DNA of 64,000 bases from Solimicrobium sp043758755 (GCA_043758755.1 JAYVMW010000028.1:74024-138023); one strand, 5' to 3'. Positions 27,350 to 36,573 are shown, numbered from the stretch's first letter. The notes: generated by a model from the letters alone, not told the origin. Numbers and translations are program-made.

Positions 27350-27958
27350 ATGTATGCAATTCGTCGCTTCGGTTTTCGCTGTTTTTATGCTGGCATTTTT
27401 GCTGTCCTTTCAGCCTGCACCAACCTGACAGTGCCCGCGCAGGGTCCGTTGGTCCCACGCAGCTATCTGGACCAGATAGAAATGACAGGGCGACTGTCTG
27501 CGCAATATGAAGCCAATTACAGGGAGCAGTCGATCAGCGTGAACTTTACCTGGTCGCAATCCCCCGATCAGACCCGGATCAGTCTGAATTCCCCCACCGG
27601 ACAGACGGTCGCAACGATCCTGATCGATTCCCAGGGTGCGCAGCTCAAGCAAGCCGACAAACCAACCCGCTATGCCAGCGATATCAATGAGCTGTCTACT
27701 GAAGTACTGGGCTGGCCATTGCCGGTTGCAGGGCTGCGTGACTGGCTGCAGGGTTATGTCAATGCGGACCATCGCATTGCGCTCACGCAGACAGATACTG
27801 ACAAATTGTTCAATGTCGATGGCTGGGAATTGCGCTATGCCAGCTGGCTTCAGGAAAACCATATCGAAAGGCCCAAACGGCTCGATCTGTCGCGTCAGAC
27901 CGCACAGGCCGGTCTGGTTTCACTGCGGATTGTGGTCGATGAGTGGAGTACCCCATGA
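27350..27958 (+). CDS. lolB: Outer-membrane lipoprotein receptor LolB
   Basis: The 202-residue precursor has a lipobox LSAC (Cys23) and a mature domain with strands such as TGRLSAQYEANYREQSISVNF and the conserved WPLPVAGLRDWLQG typical of LolB. LolB accepts lipoproteins from LolA and inserts them into the outer membrane. It is 27 bases after the TPR lipoprotein gene. Its stop overlaps the ispE ATG (ATGA). The lolB-ispE-tRNA(Gln)-prs order is common in betaproteobacteria. Confidence 0.9.
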   Translation: MYAIRRFGFRCFYAGIFAVLSACTNLTVPAQGPLVPRSYLDQIEMTGRLSAQYEANYREQSISVNFTWSQSPDQTRISLNSPTGQTVATILIDSQGAQLKQADKPTRYASDINELSTEVLGWPLPVAGLRDWLQGYVNADHRIALTQTDTDKLFNVDGWELRYASWLQENHIERPKRLDLSRQTAQAGLVSLRIVVDEWSTP

Positions 27959-28866
27959 ATCCGGTACTGGACCGACAACTTGGCAGCTTCCTGAACTGCC
28001 CGGCACCGGCCAAGCTGAATCTGTTTTTGCATGTCACAGGACGACGTGCCGATGGTTACCACTTGCTGGAATCAGCATTCCAGCTCATAGCCCGGTCAGA
28101 TGTTTTGCATTTCAGGTTACGTGGTGATGCAGACATCATCCGCACCAATGACATAGCCGGGGTCCCGGCCGAATCCGACCTGGTAGTGCGGGCCGCAAAA
28201 CTGTTGCAAGCTCATACAGAAACCCGGTGCGGCGCAGAGATTGCACTGGAAAAAAATCTGCCCATGGGCGGCGGTCTGGGCGGCGGCTCTTCCGATGCCG
28301 CCACTACCCTGATCGCACTCAATACTCTTTGGGAAACCAACCTGTCGCGACTGCAATTGATGGAGCTGGGTGTGCGACTGGGTGCTGATGTGCCATTTTT
28401 TTTGTTCGGTCAGAACGCGTTTGCACAGGGTATCGGTGAACAATTGACACCACTTGTCACGCCGGATTGCTGGTACGTGGTGATAGAACCCGGCGTCTCG
28501 GTTCCAACCGAGGCTATATTTTCCTCAAAAGCATTGACAAGAAATAGTCCATCCATTAAAGTGTCGGACTTCCATCGTTACCCCCAAGGTGACTGGGGAA
28601 ATGATTTACAAAGCGTCGCTGTTCAATTATTTCCAGAAGTCTTATTCGCCCTAGAGTGGTTAAGCAAGTATGAAAATGAGTGCGGAAATGCGAAGATGAC
28701 TGGCTCTGGTTCCTGTGTTTTTTGCTCCTGCGAAAACGAAGCTGCTGCTGACAGAATACTCGGCGATGTGTTGCAAAGCAGTCTGTTAAGCAAACAACAT
28801 CGCTGGAAAATATGGAAAGCAAAATCGTTGCGCGAACATCCATTAACACACTGGATAAAGTCATAG
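27955..28866 (+). CDS. ispE: 4-diphosphocytidyl-2-C-methyl-D-erythritol kinase IspE
   Basis: The 303-residue GHMP kinase catalyses the fourth step of the MEP isoprenoid pathway. The N-terminus CPAPAKLNLFLHVTGRRADGYH has the substrate-binding Lys and Asn, and the ATP loop is LPMGGGLGGGSSDAATTL near residue 105. The C-terminal GHMP motif is KMTGSGSCVFC. I use ATG 27955, which overlaps lolB (ATGA), with GGAG nearby; the upstream in-frame ATG 27943 is also possible. Base composition becomes noticeably more AT-rich in the last third. Confidence 0.95.
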   Translation: MNPVLDRQLGSFLNCPAPAKLNLFLHVTGRRADGYHLLESAFQLIARSDVLHFRLRGDADIIRTNDIAGVPAESDLVVRAAKLLQAHTETRCGAEIALEKNLPMGGGLGGGSSDAATTLIALNTLWETNLSRLQLMELGVRLGADVPFFLFGQNAFAQGIGEQLTPLVTPDCWYVVIEPGVSVPTEAIFSSKALTRNSPSIKVSDFHRYPQGDWGNDLQSVAVQLFPEVLFALEWLSKYENECGNAKMTGSGSCVFCSCENEAAADRILGDVLQSSLLSKQHRWKIWKAKSLREHPLTHWIKS

Positions 28867-28925
28867 AGTAATAGTAAGTAAAACAGTTTTTGTTTTTTTG
28901 TTGGTTTGAAAACAAAAAGACACGT

Positions 28926-29002
28926 AGGGGATTCGCCAAGCTGGTTAAGGCACTGGATTTTGATTCCAGCATACGGAGGTTCGAATCCTCCATCCCCTGC
29001 CA
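28926..29002 (+). tRNA. tRNA-Gln (UUG)
   Basis: The 7-bp acceptor stem AGGGGAT pairs with ATCCCCT. The anticodon stem CTGGA/TCCAG encloses TTTTGAT, giving anticodon UUG at 28960-28962. The T stem is GGAGG/CCTCC around TTCGAAT. The discriminator G and the encoded CCA end at 29002. It sits between ispE and prs, as in many betaproteobacteria. Confidence 0.96.
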
Positions 29003-29009
29003 GATACAG

Positions 29010-29040
29010 GCCGCCGCATTAGTTTGATGCGGCGGCTTTT
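29010..29040 (+). terminator. Intrinsic terminator after tRNA-Gln
   Basis: GCCGCCGCAT (29010-29019) pairs with ATGCGGCGGC (29027-29036) around a 7-base loop and is followed by TTTT. It separates tRNA-Gln from prs, which therefore needs its own promoter in the AT-rich 190 bases before it. Confidence 0.85.
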
Positions 29041-29233
29041 AAATTTGAACTTGGCGTATCAGGTCGCAGGACACATTTCAACGATCTCCCTGAATTCAGC
29101 TCACATTTATAAACGCATTTTTTCACGCATTTTTCAATATATAGACTATAAATAATCAAGCGCCTGTTTATTGAATTGATTATTACCGTAAATAAGCAAG
29201 CATCTGAAATAACCATTTCGCCAAGAGGCAAGC

Positions 29234-30184
29234 ATGGCACTCGAAAACTTGATGATCTTTACTGGCAATGCCAATCCGGCCTTGGCTCAGGGAGTTGCAA
29301 AACAGCTGGGTTTAAGTTTGGGCAAAGCTGTGGTTTCGAAATTTTCCGACGGTGAAATCACCGTTGAAATCAACGAAAATGTACGCGGTAAAGATGTTTT
29401 TGTGATTCAGTCAACCTGCGCGCCGACCAATGACAGCCTGATGGAACTGATGCTCATGGTCGATGCATTAAAGCGCGCTTCCGCCGGTCGGGTTACCGCC
29501 GCCATCCCGTACTTTGGTTATGCCAGACAGGATCGCCGTCCACGTTCCGCACGCGTTGCCATTTCGGCCAAGGTCATTGCAAACATGCTCGAAGAAGTTG
29601 GTGTGAGCCGCGTGCTCATCATGGATCTGCATGCTGACCAGATTCAGGGCTTTTTTGATATCCCGGTTGACAACATTTATGCCTCTCCGATCCTGCTAAA
29701 AGATCTGGTAGCAAAAAAATATGAAGATCTGCTGGTAGTCTCACCTGATGTGGGTGGTGTGGTCCGGGCCCGCGCTCTGGCAAAACATCTGAATTGTGAT
29801 TTGGCGATTATTGATAAGCGCCGCCCGAAAGCCAATGTGTCCGAAGTCATGAACATCATCGGTGAAGTAGAAGGCCGGAACTGCGTGATCATGGATGACA
29901 TGGTCGATACCGCCGGCACACTGTGCAAGGCGGCCGAAGTGTTGAAAGAACGCGGCGCGAAAAAAGTGCTGGCATATTGTACCCATGCGGTTTTGTCCGG
30001 TCCGGCAATTCAGCGCATTACCGAGTCACCATTGGATGAACTGGTCGTCACCGACACGATTCCGCTGACCGAAGCTGCGAAAAATTGCGGCAAGATCCGT
30101 CAGCTGTCGTGCGACGCCATTCTGGCTGAAACCATCCGCCGTATTACCAAGGGCGATTCAGTCATGTCGCTGTTTGCCGACTAA
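29234..30184 (+). CDS. prs: Ribose-phosphate pyrophosphokinase
   Basis: The 316-residue enzyme makes PRPP from ribose 5-phosphate and ATP, the precursor of nucleotides, histidine and NAD. The family motifs are intact: FSDGEITVEINENVRG near residue 36, YFGYARQDRR (ATP loop), DLHADQIQGFFDIPVDN, and the PRPP loop VIMDDMVDTAGTL. AGAGG precedes the ATG. An intrinsic terminator-like hairpin follows the stop, with rplY 100 bases downstream. Confidence 0.97.
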   Translation: MALENLMIFTGNANPALAQGVAKQLGLSLGKAVVSKFSDGEITVEINENVRGKDVFVIQSTCAPTNDSLMELMLMVDALKRASAGRVTAAIPYFGYARQDRRPRSARVAISAKVIANMLEEVGVSRVLIMDLHADQIQGFFDIPVDNIYASPILLKDLVAKKYEDLLVVSPDVGGVVRARALAKHLNCDLAIIDKRRPKANVSEVMNIIGEVEGRNCVIMDDMVDTAGTLCKAAEVLKERGAKKVLAYCTHAVLSGPAIQRITESPLDELVVTDTIPLTEAAKNCGKIRQLSCDAILAETIRRITKGDSVMSLFAD

Positions 30185-30195
30185 CAGTTTTGTGG

Positions 30196-30221
30196 CAGCT
30201 GAATTTCAGCTGTCTTTTTTT
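30196..30221 (+). terminator. Intrinsic terminator between prs and rplY
   Basis: CAGCTGA (30196-30202) pairs with TCAGCTG (30206-30212) around ATT, then a run of seven T. It may end the prs transcript or act as an attenuator before rplY, whose promoter is not obvious. Confidence 0.6.
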
Positions 30222-30284
30222 GTTCCCTGGTCGCGGGGAACAAGCAACGCAAAAGCATCCCTTTTGCATATTTTGGAGTATCAA

Positions 30285-30932
30285 ATGAAAGTTATTGCAT
30301 TCAAACGCGAATTACAGGGCACCGGAGCGAGCCGCCGCCTGCGTAAAACTGGTCAAACCCCAGGTATCGTCTACGGCGGTACAGCATCACCGGTCGCCAT
30401 CACACTGGATCACAACGCGCTGTACCATGCGTTGAAAAAAGAAGTGTTCCATGCTTCGATTCTGGATCTGGAAATTGACGGTGTAGTTGAAAAAGTATTG
30501 TTGCGTGACTTCCAGGTCCACGCCTACAAACAAATCGTACTGCACGCTGACTTCCAGCGCGTCGACGCCAACCACAAGATCCACGTGAAAGTGCCTCTGC
30601 ACTTCATCAACGCTGACATTTCTCCTGCAGTCAAACTGCACGCTGCAGTGATCAGTCACGTTATGGTTGAACTGGAAATTTCCTGTCTGCCTGCACAACT
30701 GCCTGAATTTATCGTTGCCGATCTGTCCAAGCTGGATGCCGGTCAGTCACTGCACGTTAAAGACATCGCATTGCCAGAAGGCGTTACTGCCCTGGTACAC
30801 GGCGACAATCAAACTGTTGCAATCGCTGTGGTTCCTGCCGGCGCTACTGCTGCTGAAGCCGAAGCTGCTGCTCCTGCACCAGCGGCCAAAGCTGCTGCTC
30901 CTGCTGCTGCAAAGCCTGCAGACAAAAAATAA
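30285..30932 (+). CDS. rplY: Ribosomal protein bL25 (general stress protein Ctc type)
   Basis: The 215-residue protein binds 5S rRNA in the large subunit. Start ATG 30285 (MKVIAFKRELQGTGASRRLRKTG) has GGAG eight bases upstream. The N-terminal L25 domain includes PGIVYGG and LLRDFQVHAYKQIVLHADFQRVD. The C-terminal TL5-type domain follows from about residue 95, ending in an Ala/Pro/Lys-rich tail (A-A-P-A-P-A-A-K). It follows prs, a conserved betaproteobacterial pairing. Confidence 0.96.
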   Translation: MKVIAFKRELQGTGASRRLRKTGQTPGIVYGGTASPVAITLDHNALYHALKKEVFHASILDLEIDGVVEKVLLRDFQVHAYKQIVLHADFQRVDANHKIHVKVPLHFINADISPAVKLHAAVISHVMVELEISCLPAQLPEFIVADLSKLDAGQSLHVKDIALPEGVTALVHGDNQTVAIAVVPAGATAAEAEAAAPAPAAKAAAPAAAKPADKK

Positions 30933-30966
30933 TCGGCGCGGTCTCAATACCGCATCGTTTTTAAAA

Positions 30967-30988
30967 GCCGCCTTCGGGCGGCTTTTTT
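30967..30988 (+). terminator. Intrinsic terminator after rplY
   Basis: GCCGCC-TTCG-GGCGGC (30967-30982) with a stable UUCG loop is followed by six T. The uvrD ATG is 25 bases further on, so uvrD must be transcribed from within this short gap or by read-through. Confidence 0.88.
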
Positions 30989-31012
30989 GTTTTCATCCCG
31001 TATAATCTCCAG

Positions 31013-33343
31013 ATGCAAAATCTACTCCACAACCTCAATACCGAACAATACAGCGCCGTAACACTGCCGGCCGAATCAGCCCTGATTCTGGCCGGTGCCG
31101 GCTCAGGCAAGACCCGGGTGCTGACCACCCGTATCGCCTGGCTGATCCAGACCGGACAACTTTCCCCGGGTGCTCTCATGGCGGTGACCTTTACCAATAA
31201 GGCTGCCAAGGAAATGCAGGCGCGCCTGTCAGCGATGTTACCGATTAATACCCGCAGTATGTGGATCGGCACTTTTCACGGTCTGTGCAACCGCTTGCTG
31301 CGTGCCCACTATAAAGATGCCAGCCTGCCGCAGACCTTCCAGATTCTGGACAGCTCCGATCAGCTGGCCATGGTCAAACGGATTCTGAAAGCGCAGCAGA
31401 TCGATGACGACAAATACCCGGCCCGGTCTGCCGTGTACTTCATCAACAGTGCCAAGGAGCAGGGATTGCGCGCTGCCAAGGTGAATACGTTTGACCCGGC
31501 CAGCCGCCAGTTTGCCGAAATCTACGCCATTTACGAACAGCAGTGCCAGCGCGACGGCGTGGTCGATTTTGCCGAACTGCTGCTGCGCACCGTCGAACTG
31601 CTCAGCGCCAACCAGCCGCTGCGCGAACATTATCAGCAACGCTTCAAACACATCCTGGTCGACGAGTTTCAGGATACCAATGACCTGCAGTACCGCTGGA
31701 TCAAACTCATGGCCGGGTCCAGTGCTGCGGTTCTGGCTGTGGGTGATGATGATCAGAGCATTTACGCGTTTCGCGGTGCCAATGTCGGCAACATGGCTTC
31801 CTTCGAACGTGAATTTCATGTCAAGCACCGCATTAAGCTGGAACAGAATTACCGCTCGCACGGCCACATACTTGATGCGGCCAATGCACTGATTTCCAAC
31901 AACGTCGAGCGACTCGGCAAAAATCTGCGCACTGATGCCGGCCAGGGCGAGCTGATCCGCATCCAGGAAGCGCCCGGCGACACCCAGGAAGCGCAATGGC
32001 TGGTCAAGCAAATCCGCGAACTGACCCGGGCCGGCATGGCCAGCAGCGAGATCGCCATCCTGTACCGCTCCAATGCGCAGTCGCGCGTCATCGAGCATGC
32101 GTTGTTTTCAGCCGGAATGCCGTACCGTGTTTATGGCGGCCAGCGCTTTTTTGAACGCGCCGAAATCAAGCACGCCATCGCTTATCTGCAGTTGATGGAC
32201 AACCCCCACAACGATTCGGCATTCTTGCGCGTCATGAACTTTCCGACCCGTGGCATCGGCGCCAAGGGTCAGGAAACGCTGCAGGATACCGCCACAGCGC
32301 ACGGCATTTCCCTGTATGCAGCCGTGCCACATCTGGCGGGCAAGGCCGGTTCCACCCTGGGCGCGTTTGTCAAACTGATCGAAGCAGCACGGTTTGAAAC
32401 CCAGTTGATGCCATTGCCGGAACTGGTGCAGCGCACGCTGGAAATGAGTACGCTGTTCCAGCACTACCAAAATGAAAAAGAAGGTGCCGACCGGATCGAA
32501 AATCTGGAACAGCTCGTGTCGGCTGCCGCGCTGTTCATTCAGGAAGAAGGCTTCGAAGCACATGCTCCTGCCCTGCTCGGCCCGGCCAACTCCGGCCGCA
32601 CCGTGCTGACCCAAAACGATGGCACCCAGATTATTGATGCCGATGCCGCGCTGCATACCCTGATGTCGCCGCTGTCGGCCTTTTTAGCGCACGCCTCACT
32701 GGAAGCCGGTGACAATCAGGCTCAGGCCGGACAGGATGCGCTGCAGCTGATGACGGTACATTCAGCCAAGGGCCTGGAATTTGATGCCGTCTTCATCACT
32801 GGCATGGAAGAGGGTCTGTTTCCGCATGAAAACAGTGCCAAAGAAACCGGTGGCCTTGAAGAAGAACGACGCCTGATGTACGTGGCAATCACGCGCGCCA
32901 GACAACGCCTGTTTATCAGTTTTGCGCAAACCCGCATGCTGCACGGTCAGGTCCGCTACAACACCAAATCACGTTTCATCGAAGAATTGCCGGAAGAAAA
33001 CGTAAAGTGGCTGTCCGCGCAAAATCAGCGCAACTGGTTCGCTACACCGAATACACCCAAGTCGGCCTGGGACAGCGACGGCAGCTTCAGTGAAAAACAG
33101 AGTTTTCAGCCGCGTTATCAATCCAGCCCCAACAAGTCTGTCAACCTGCCGCACAACATCATCCCGGTCAACGAAAACGGCTGGCGCGCCGGGCAAAGTG
33201 TGCAGCATGCCAAATTCGGCGAAGGCGTCATTATCAAACTGGAAGGCAGTGGCAAAAATTGTCGGGCCCACATTCAATTTTACAAACTGGGGCTGAAAGT
33301 TTTAGACTTGAGTGTCGCGAAATTAGTGGCCTGTAATGATTGA
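31013..33343 (+). CDS. uvrD: DNA helicase II (UvrD)
   Basis: The 776-residue superfamily 1A helicase has Walker A LAGAGSGKTRVLTTR near residue 27, motif Ia AVTFTNKAAKEM, DEAD-like DEFQDTNDLQ, motif III GDDDQSIYAFRGA, and motif VI VAITRARQRLFIS. The C-terminal Tudor-like domain (WRAGQSVQHAKFGEGVI... LKVLDL) separates UvrD/PcrA from Rep. It unwinds DNA in nucleotide excision and mismatch repair and removes RecA or stalled polymerase. Length is slightly above E. coli UvrD. A palindromic repeat follows the stop. Confidence 0.95.
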   Translation: MQNLLHNLNTEQYSAVTLPAESALILAGAGSGKTRVLTTRIAWLIQTGQLSPGALMAVTFTNKAAKEMQARLSAMLPINTRSMWIGTFHGLCNRLLRAHYKDASLPQTFQILDSSDQLAMVKRILKAQQIDDDKYPARSAVYFINSAKEQGLRAAKVNTFDPASRQFAEIYAIYEQQCQRDGVVDFAELLLRTVELLSANQPLREHYQQRFKHILVDEFQDTNDLQYRWIKLMAGSSAAVLAVGDDDQSIYAFRGANVGNMASFEREFHVKHRIKLEQNYRSHGHILDAANALISNNVERLGKNLRTDAGQGELIRIQEAPGDTQEAQWLVKQIRELTRAGMASSEIAILYRSNAQSRVIEHALFSAGMPYRVYGGQRFFERAEIKHAIAYLQLMDNPHNDSAFLRVMNFPTRGIGAKGQETLQDTATAHGISLYAAVPHLAGKAGSTLGAFVKLIEAARFETQLMPLPELVQRTLEMSTLFQHYQNEKEGADRIENLEQLVSAAALFIQEEGFEAHAPALLGPANSGRTVLTQNDGTQIIDADAALHTLMSPLSAFLAHASLEAGDNQAQAGQDALQLMTVHSAKGLEFDAVFITGMEEGLFPHENSAKETGGLEEERRLMYVAITRARQRLFISFAQTRMLHGQVRYNTKSRFIEELPEENVKWLSAQNQRNWFATPNTPKSAWDSDGSFSEKQSFQPRYQSSPNKSVNLPHNIIPVNENGWRAGQSVQHAKFGEGVIIKLEGSGKNCRAHIQFYKLGLKVLDLSVAKLVACND

Positions 33344-33467
33344 AATGCATGTGAAAGGCGTGCGATTCGGCGTGCAGGGCAAGGCGACAAGCACAGCGAT
33401 AGCCAAGCTATCGCGCGCATTGGCAACGAAGCCATGTGCGTCGAGCGCGCGCAAGGCACATGCATTT
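33343..33467. repeat. Long imperfect palindrome with inner hairpin
   Basis: AAATGCATGTG (33343-33353) and CACATGCATTT (33457-33467) form the ends of a 125-base inverted repeat. Inside it, GCGATAG (33396-33402) pairs with CTATCGC (33408-33414) around CCAAG. The remaining arms pair partly when G-U pairs are allowed. It directly follows the uvrD stop and precedes the antiporter gene. It resembles the 3'-UTR palindromic repeat families common in proteobacteria. It has no T-tract, so a classical terminator is unlikely. Confidence 0.6.
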
Positions 33468-33498
33468 TAATCGTTACAGGTCACTTAAGAGGCTATAA

Positions 33499-34764
33499 AT
33501 GGTCATCACTCCTTTTATTCAATACGCTGCAGCTGCCATTTTTGCCATTGCCGTACTGCACACTTTTTTCACCAAATTTTTTCAGCACCTGGCCCATACC
33601 GATACGAAGCATGCCGGCCTGTGGCACTTACTGGGAGAAGTCGAAGTGGTGTTCGGCTTCTGGTCGCTGATTCTATTGCTGGTGATTGGCTTTGCAAACA
33701 ACCAAAAGCAGGCCATCGCCTATCTGGAAGATCAGAATTTTACCGAGGCTCTGTTTGTGTTTGTGATCCTCACCATTGCCGCAACCAGTCCGATTTTATC
33801 TTTCGTTGGCAGTCTGGTGAACCGGATCAATGCCATCCTGCCGGTGCCGGCTATCATTGGTCGCTATTTTTTATGCCTGTCCTTTATTCCGCTGTTAGGC
33901 TCCTTCATTACCGAGCCAGCCGCCATGACCCTGTCTGCCCTGCTGCTGCGTGACGTTTATTTTAATCAGGCAGTTTCCAACCGTTTCAAATATCTGTCGC
34001 TGGCAGTACTGCTGGTCAACATTTCCATCGGTGGCGTTTTGACTCCCTACGCCGCGCCGCCCGTGCTGATGGTGGCAGAAAAATGGGGTTGGGATCTGAC
34101 CTTCATGTCTTCGGTATTCGGCTGGAAAGCGGCAGTTGCGGTGGGCATCAATGCCCTGCTGGCAAGTGTTTTTTTCAAAAACGAGCTGACCAAACTGGCA
34201 GTCAATGATCCAAATCAGGCGGCCAGCGCCAGAATGCCGGCATTTCTGATTGTCGTGCATTTACTGTTCCTGATTGCCACAGTGTGGTTCAGTCACCATC
34301 CGGTGGTCTTCATTGGACTGTTCCTGTTTTTCATCGGCTTCACCCACGCGTATCCCGAACATCAAAACAAACTGATGCTCAAGGAAGGTTTGCTGGTCGG
34401 TTTCTTTTTGGGTGGCCTGGTGGTGCTGGGCGGACTGCAGCAGTGGTGGCTGCAACCTTTGATTTACCAGATGCAGGCCGGAACGCTGTTTTTTGGCGCC
34501 ATCGGATTAACCGCCCTGACCGACAATGCCGCGCTGACCTATCTGGGTTCACTGGTTGACGGCATCAGCGACACCGCCAAGTACGCGCTGGTTGCCGGCG
34601 CGGTGACCGGCGGTGGCCTGACCGTGATCGCCAACGCGCCCAATCCGGCCGGCTTCGCCATCCTCAAAGACTGTTTTGACGAGCAGTCGATCAGTCCGCT
34701 GTATGTATTTTTGGCGGCGTTAATTCCTACCACCATCGCTGCGCTCTGTTTTTATTTTCTGTAA
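33499..34764 (+). CDS. Putative Na+/H+ antiporter family membrane protein
   Basis: The 421-residue protein is highly hydrophobic, with about ten to twelve membrane segments and few charged loops. It has the pattern of the putative Na+/H+ antiporter family (Pfam Na_H_antiport_3), including GSFITEPAAMTLSALLLRD near residue 140, GGVLTPYAAPPVLMVAEKW, LTDNAALTYLGSLVDG and TGGGLTVIANAPNPAG. Family members are annotated as transporters by similarity; the ions moved are unproven. It is transcribed away from uvrD after the palindrome. A bidirectional terminator separates it from actP. Confidence 0.75.
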   Translation: MVITPFIQYAAAAIFAIAVLHTFFTKFFQHLAHTDTKHAGLWHLLGEVEVVFGFWSLILLLVIGFANNQKQAIAYLEDQNFTEALFVFVILTIAATSPILSFVGSLVNRINAILPVPAIIGRYFLCLSFIPLLGSFITEPAAMTLSALLLRDVYFNQAVSNRFKYLSLAVLLVNISIGGVLTPYAAPPVLMVAEKWGWDLTFMSSVFGWKAAVAVGINALLASVFFKNELTKLAVNDPNQAASARMPAFLIVVHLLFLIATVWFSHHPVVFIGLFLFFIGFTHAYPEHQNKLMLKEGLLVGFFLGGLVVLGGLQQWWLQPLIYQMQAGTLFFGAIGLTALTDNAALTYLGSLVDGISDTAKYALVAGAVTGGGLTVIANAPNPAGFAILKDCFDEQSISPLYVFLAALIPTTIAALCFYFL

Positions 34765-34780
34765 ATGCCCTGCCTCATAA

Positions 34781-34810
34781 AAAAAGCCCAAAATTTCATT
34801 TGGGCTTTTT
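34781..34810. terminator. Bidirectional intrinsic terminator
   Basis: AAAAAGCCCAAA (34781-34792) pairs with TTTGGGCTTTTT (34799-34810). A- and T-runs on both sides let it terminate the antiporter gene (+) and actP (-). Confidence 0.88.
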
Positions 34811-34830
34811 CATTCAACTGATCAAACTGA

Positions 34831-36573
34831 TCAATGTCCTGATGCACCAAGCGCGCCAATTCCGGTTTCGGAACGTACGCGCTGCGCCTCATAACCGTCT
34901 CTGTCCAGAGCCGCCTGAGCAGACTTGTCAGTGATCGAGAACAACCAGATACTCACGAATGCCGCCGTCATGGAGAACAGAGCCGGCGAAGTGTAAGGGA
35001 AGATCGCATCCTTGTTCAACATCACGTCCACCCACACCGACTTGGACAGTATCGTCAGGCCAACGGCTGTTGCCAGTCCGATGAAACCACCCACTGTCGC
35101 GCCGCGTGTGGTGCAATCTTTCCACAGCACAGACATGAACAATACCGGGAAGTTCGCCGAAGCGGCAATCGCAAAAGCCAGCGACACCATGAAAGCGATG
35201 TTCTGCTTTTCAAACACGATACCCAGAATCACGGCCAGTATGCCCAGACCGATGGTAGTAATACGCGACATGCGCAGCTCGTCTTCACTGGTCGCCTTGC
35301 CCTGTTTGAACACGGTGGCATACAGATCATGCGACACCGCCGAAGCTCCCGACAGAGTCAGCCCGGCGACCACAGCCAGAATGGTGGCAAATGCGACGGC
35401 CGAAATAAAGCCCAGGAATATATTGCCGCCAACTGCCTTGGCCAGATGGATCGCCGCCATGTTATTACCACCGAGCAGCTTGCCGGCAGTACCAAAATCA
35501 GGATTGGTACTGACCAGAACAATCGCACCGAAACCGATGATGAAGGTCAGGATGTAAAAGTAGCCGATCCAAGTCGTGGCCCAAAATACGGATTTGCGTG
35601 CTTCCTTGGCACTTGGCACGGTGAAGAAACGCATCAGGATATGTGGCAGACCGGCAGTACCGAACATAAGCGCCATACCAAATGAAATCGCTGAAATCGG
35701 ATCTTTGACAAAGTTACCCGGCCCCATGATAGAAAAACCTTTGCTTGCCGCGAGTGCCTCGGTGCTGACTCCCTTTTTAACCGCTTCGGCAACGACTTTC
35801 GGATCCTGCAAAGCAAGACTGGTCTTGATTTCAACCGCTTTGGCAAACAGCGCTTCCGGACTGAAGTTAAACTCCGCCATCACCATGTATGCCATGAACG
35901 TTGCACCAAACAATAGCAGAGCCGCTTTGATAATCTGTACCCAAGTGGTTGCTGTCATACCGCCGAACAACACATACACCATCATCAATGAACCGACGAT
36001 AATCACGGCGATGTAATAATCCAGGCCGAACAGCAGTTTGATTAAGGAACCCGCACCCACCATCTGGGCGATCAGGTAAAACAATACTGTGACCAGCGTG
36101 CCGGAGGCAGCAAACACGCGAATCGGCTTTTGTTTAAAACGGTACGCAGCCACATCGGCAAACGTGAAGCGCCCCAGATTGCGCAGACGCTCGGCCATCA
36201 GGAACGTAATCACAGGCCAGCCGACCAGAAAGCCGACCGAGTAAATCAGACCATCGTAGCCATTGGCATACACTGCGGCGGAAATCCCCAAAAACGAGGC
36301 AGCCGACATGTAGTCGCCGGCAATCGCCAGACCATTCTGAAAACCGGTGATACCGCCACCAGCCGTATAGAAATCAGCAGCAGATTTGGTGCGATTGGCT
36401 GCCCATTTGGTAATGAACAGTGTCATCACGACAAAGGCGGCGAACATTGAAATCGCCACCCAGTTGGTTGGCTGCTTGACCGTCTGGCCGAGATCAGCTC
36501 CGGCCGCCATGACGGACAAAGGCAACAGAGAAATCAAAAACAGAACAACAAATTTAAAATTCGATGATCTCAT
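34831..36573 (-). CDS. actP: Cation/acetate symporter ActP
   Basis: The 580-residue sodium-solute symporter has an N-terminal hydrophobic leader (KFVVLFLISLLPLSVMAAG) and about 13 predicted membrane segments. Typical SSS features include DFYTAGGGITGFQNGLAIAGDYMSAASFLG near residue 70, RRFTFADV-type GRFTFADVAAYR, and GLPHILMRFFTVPSAKEARKS. With the small DUF485 protein upstream (YjcH), overlapping by four bases, this is the yjcH-actP acetate uptake module; acs is not in the window. Length agrees with ActP. Its native substrate may include other short monocarboxylates. Confidence 0.9.
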   Translation of the reverse strand: MRSSNFKFVVLFLISLLPLSVMAAGADLGQTVKQPTNWVAISMFAAFVVMTLFITKWAANRTKSAADFYTAGGGITGFQNGLAIAGDYMSAASFLGISAAVYANGYDGLIYSVGFLVGWPVITFLMAERLRNLGRFTFADVAAYRFKQKPIRVFAASGTLVTVLFYLIAQMVGAGSLIKLLFGLDYYIAVIIVGSLMMVYVLFGGMTATTWVQIIKAALLLFGATFMAYMVMAEFNFSPEALFAKAVEIKTSLALQDPKVVAEAVKKGVSTEALAASKGFSIMGPGNFVKDPISAISFGMALMFGTAGLPHILMRFFTVPSAKEARKSVFWATTWIGYFYILTFIIGFGAIVLVSTNPDFGTAGKLLGGNNMAAIHLAKAVGGNIFLGFISAVAFATILAVVAGLTLSGASAVSHDLYATVFKQGKATSEDELRMSRITTIGLGILAVILGIVFEKQNIAFMVSLAFAIAASANFPVLFMSVLWKDCTTRGATVGGFIGLATAVGLTILSKSVWVDVMLNKDAIFPYTSPALFSMTAAFVSIWLFSITDKSAQAALDRDGYEAQRVRSETGIGALGASGH

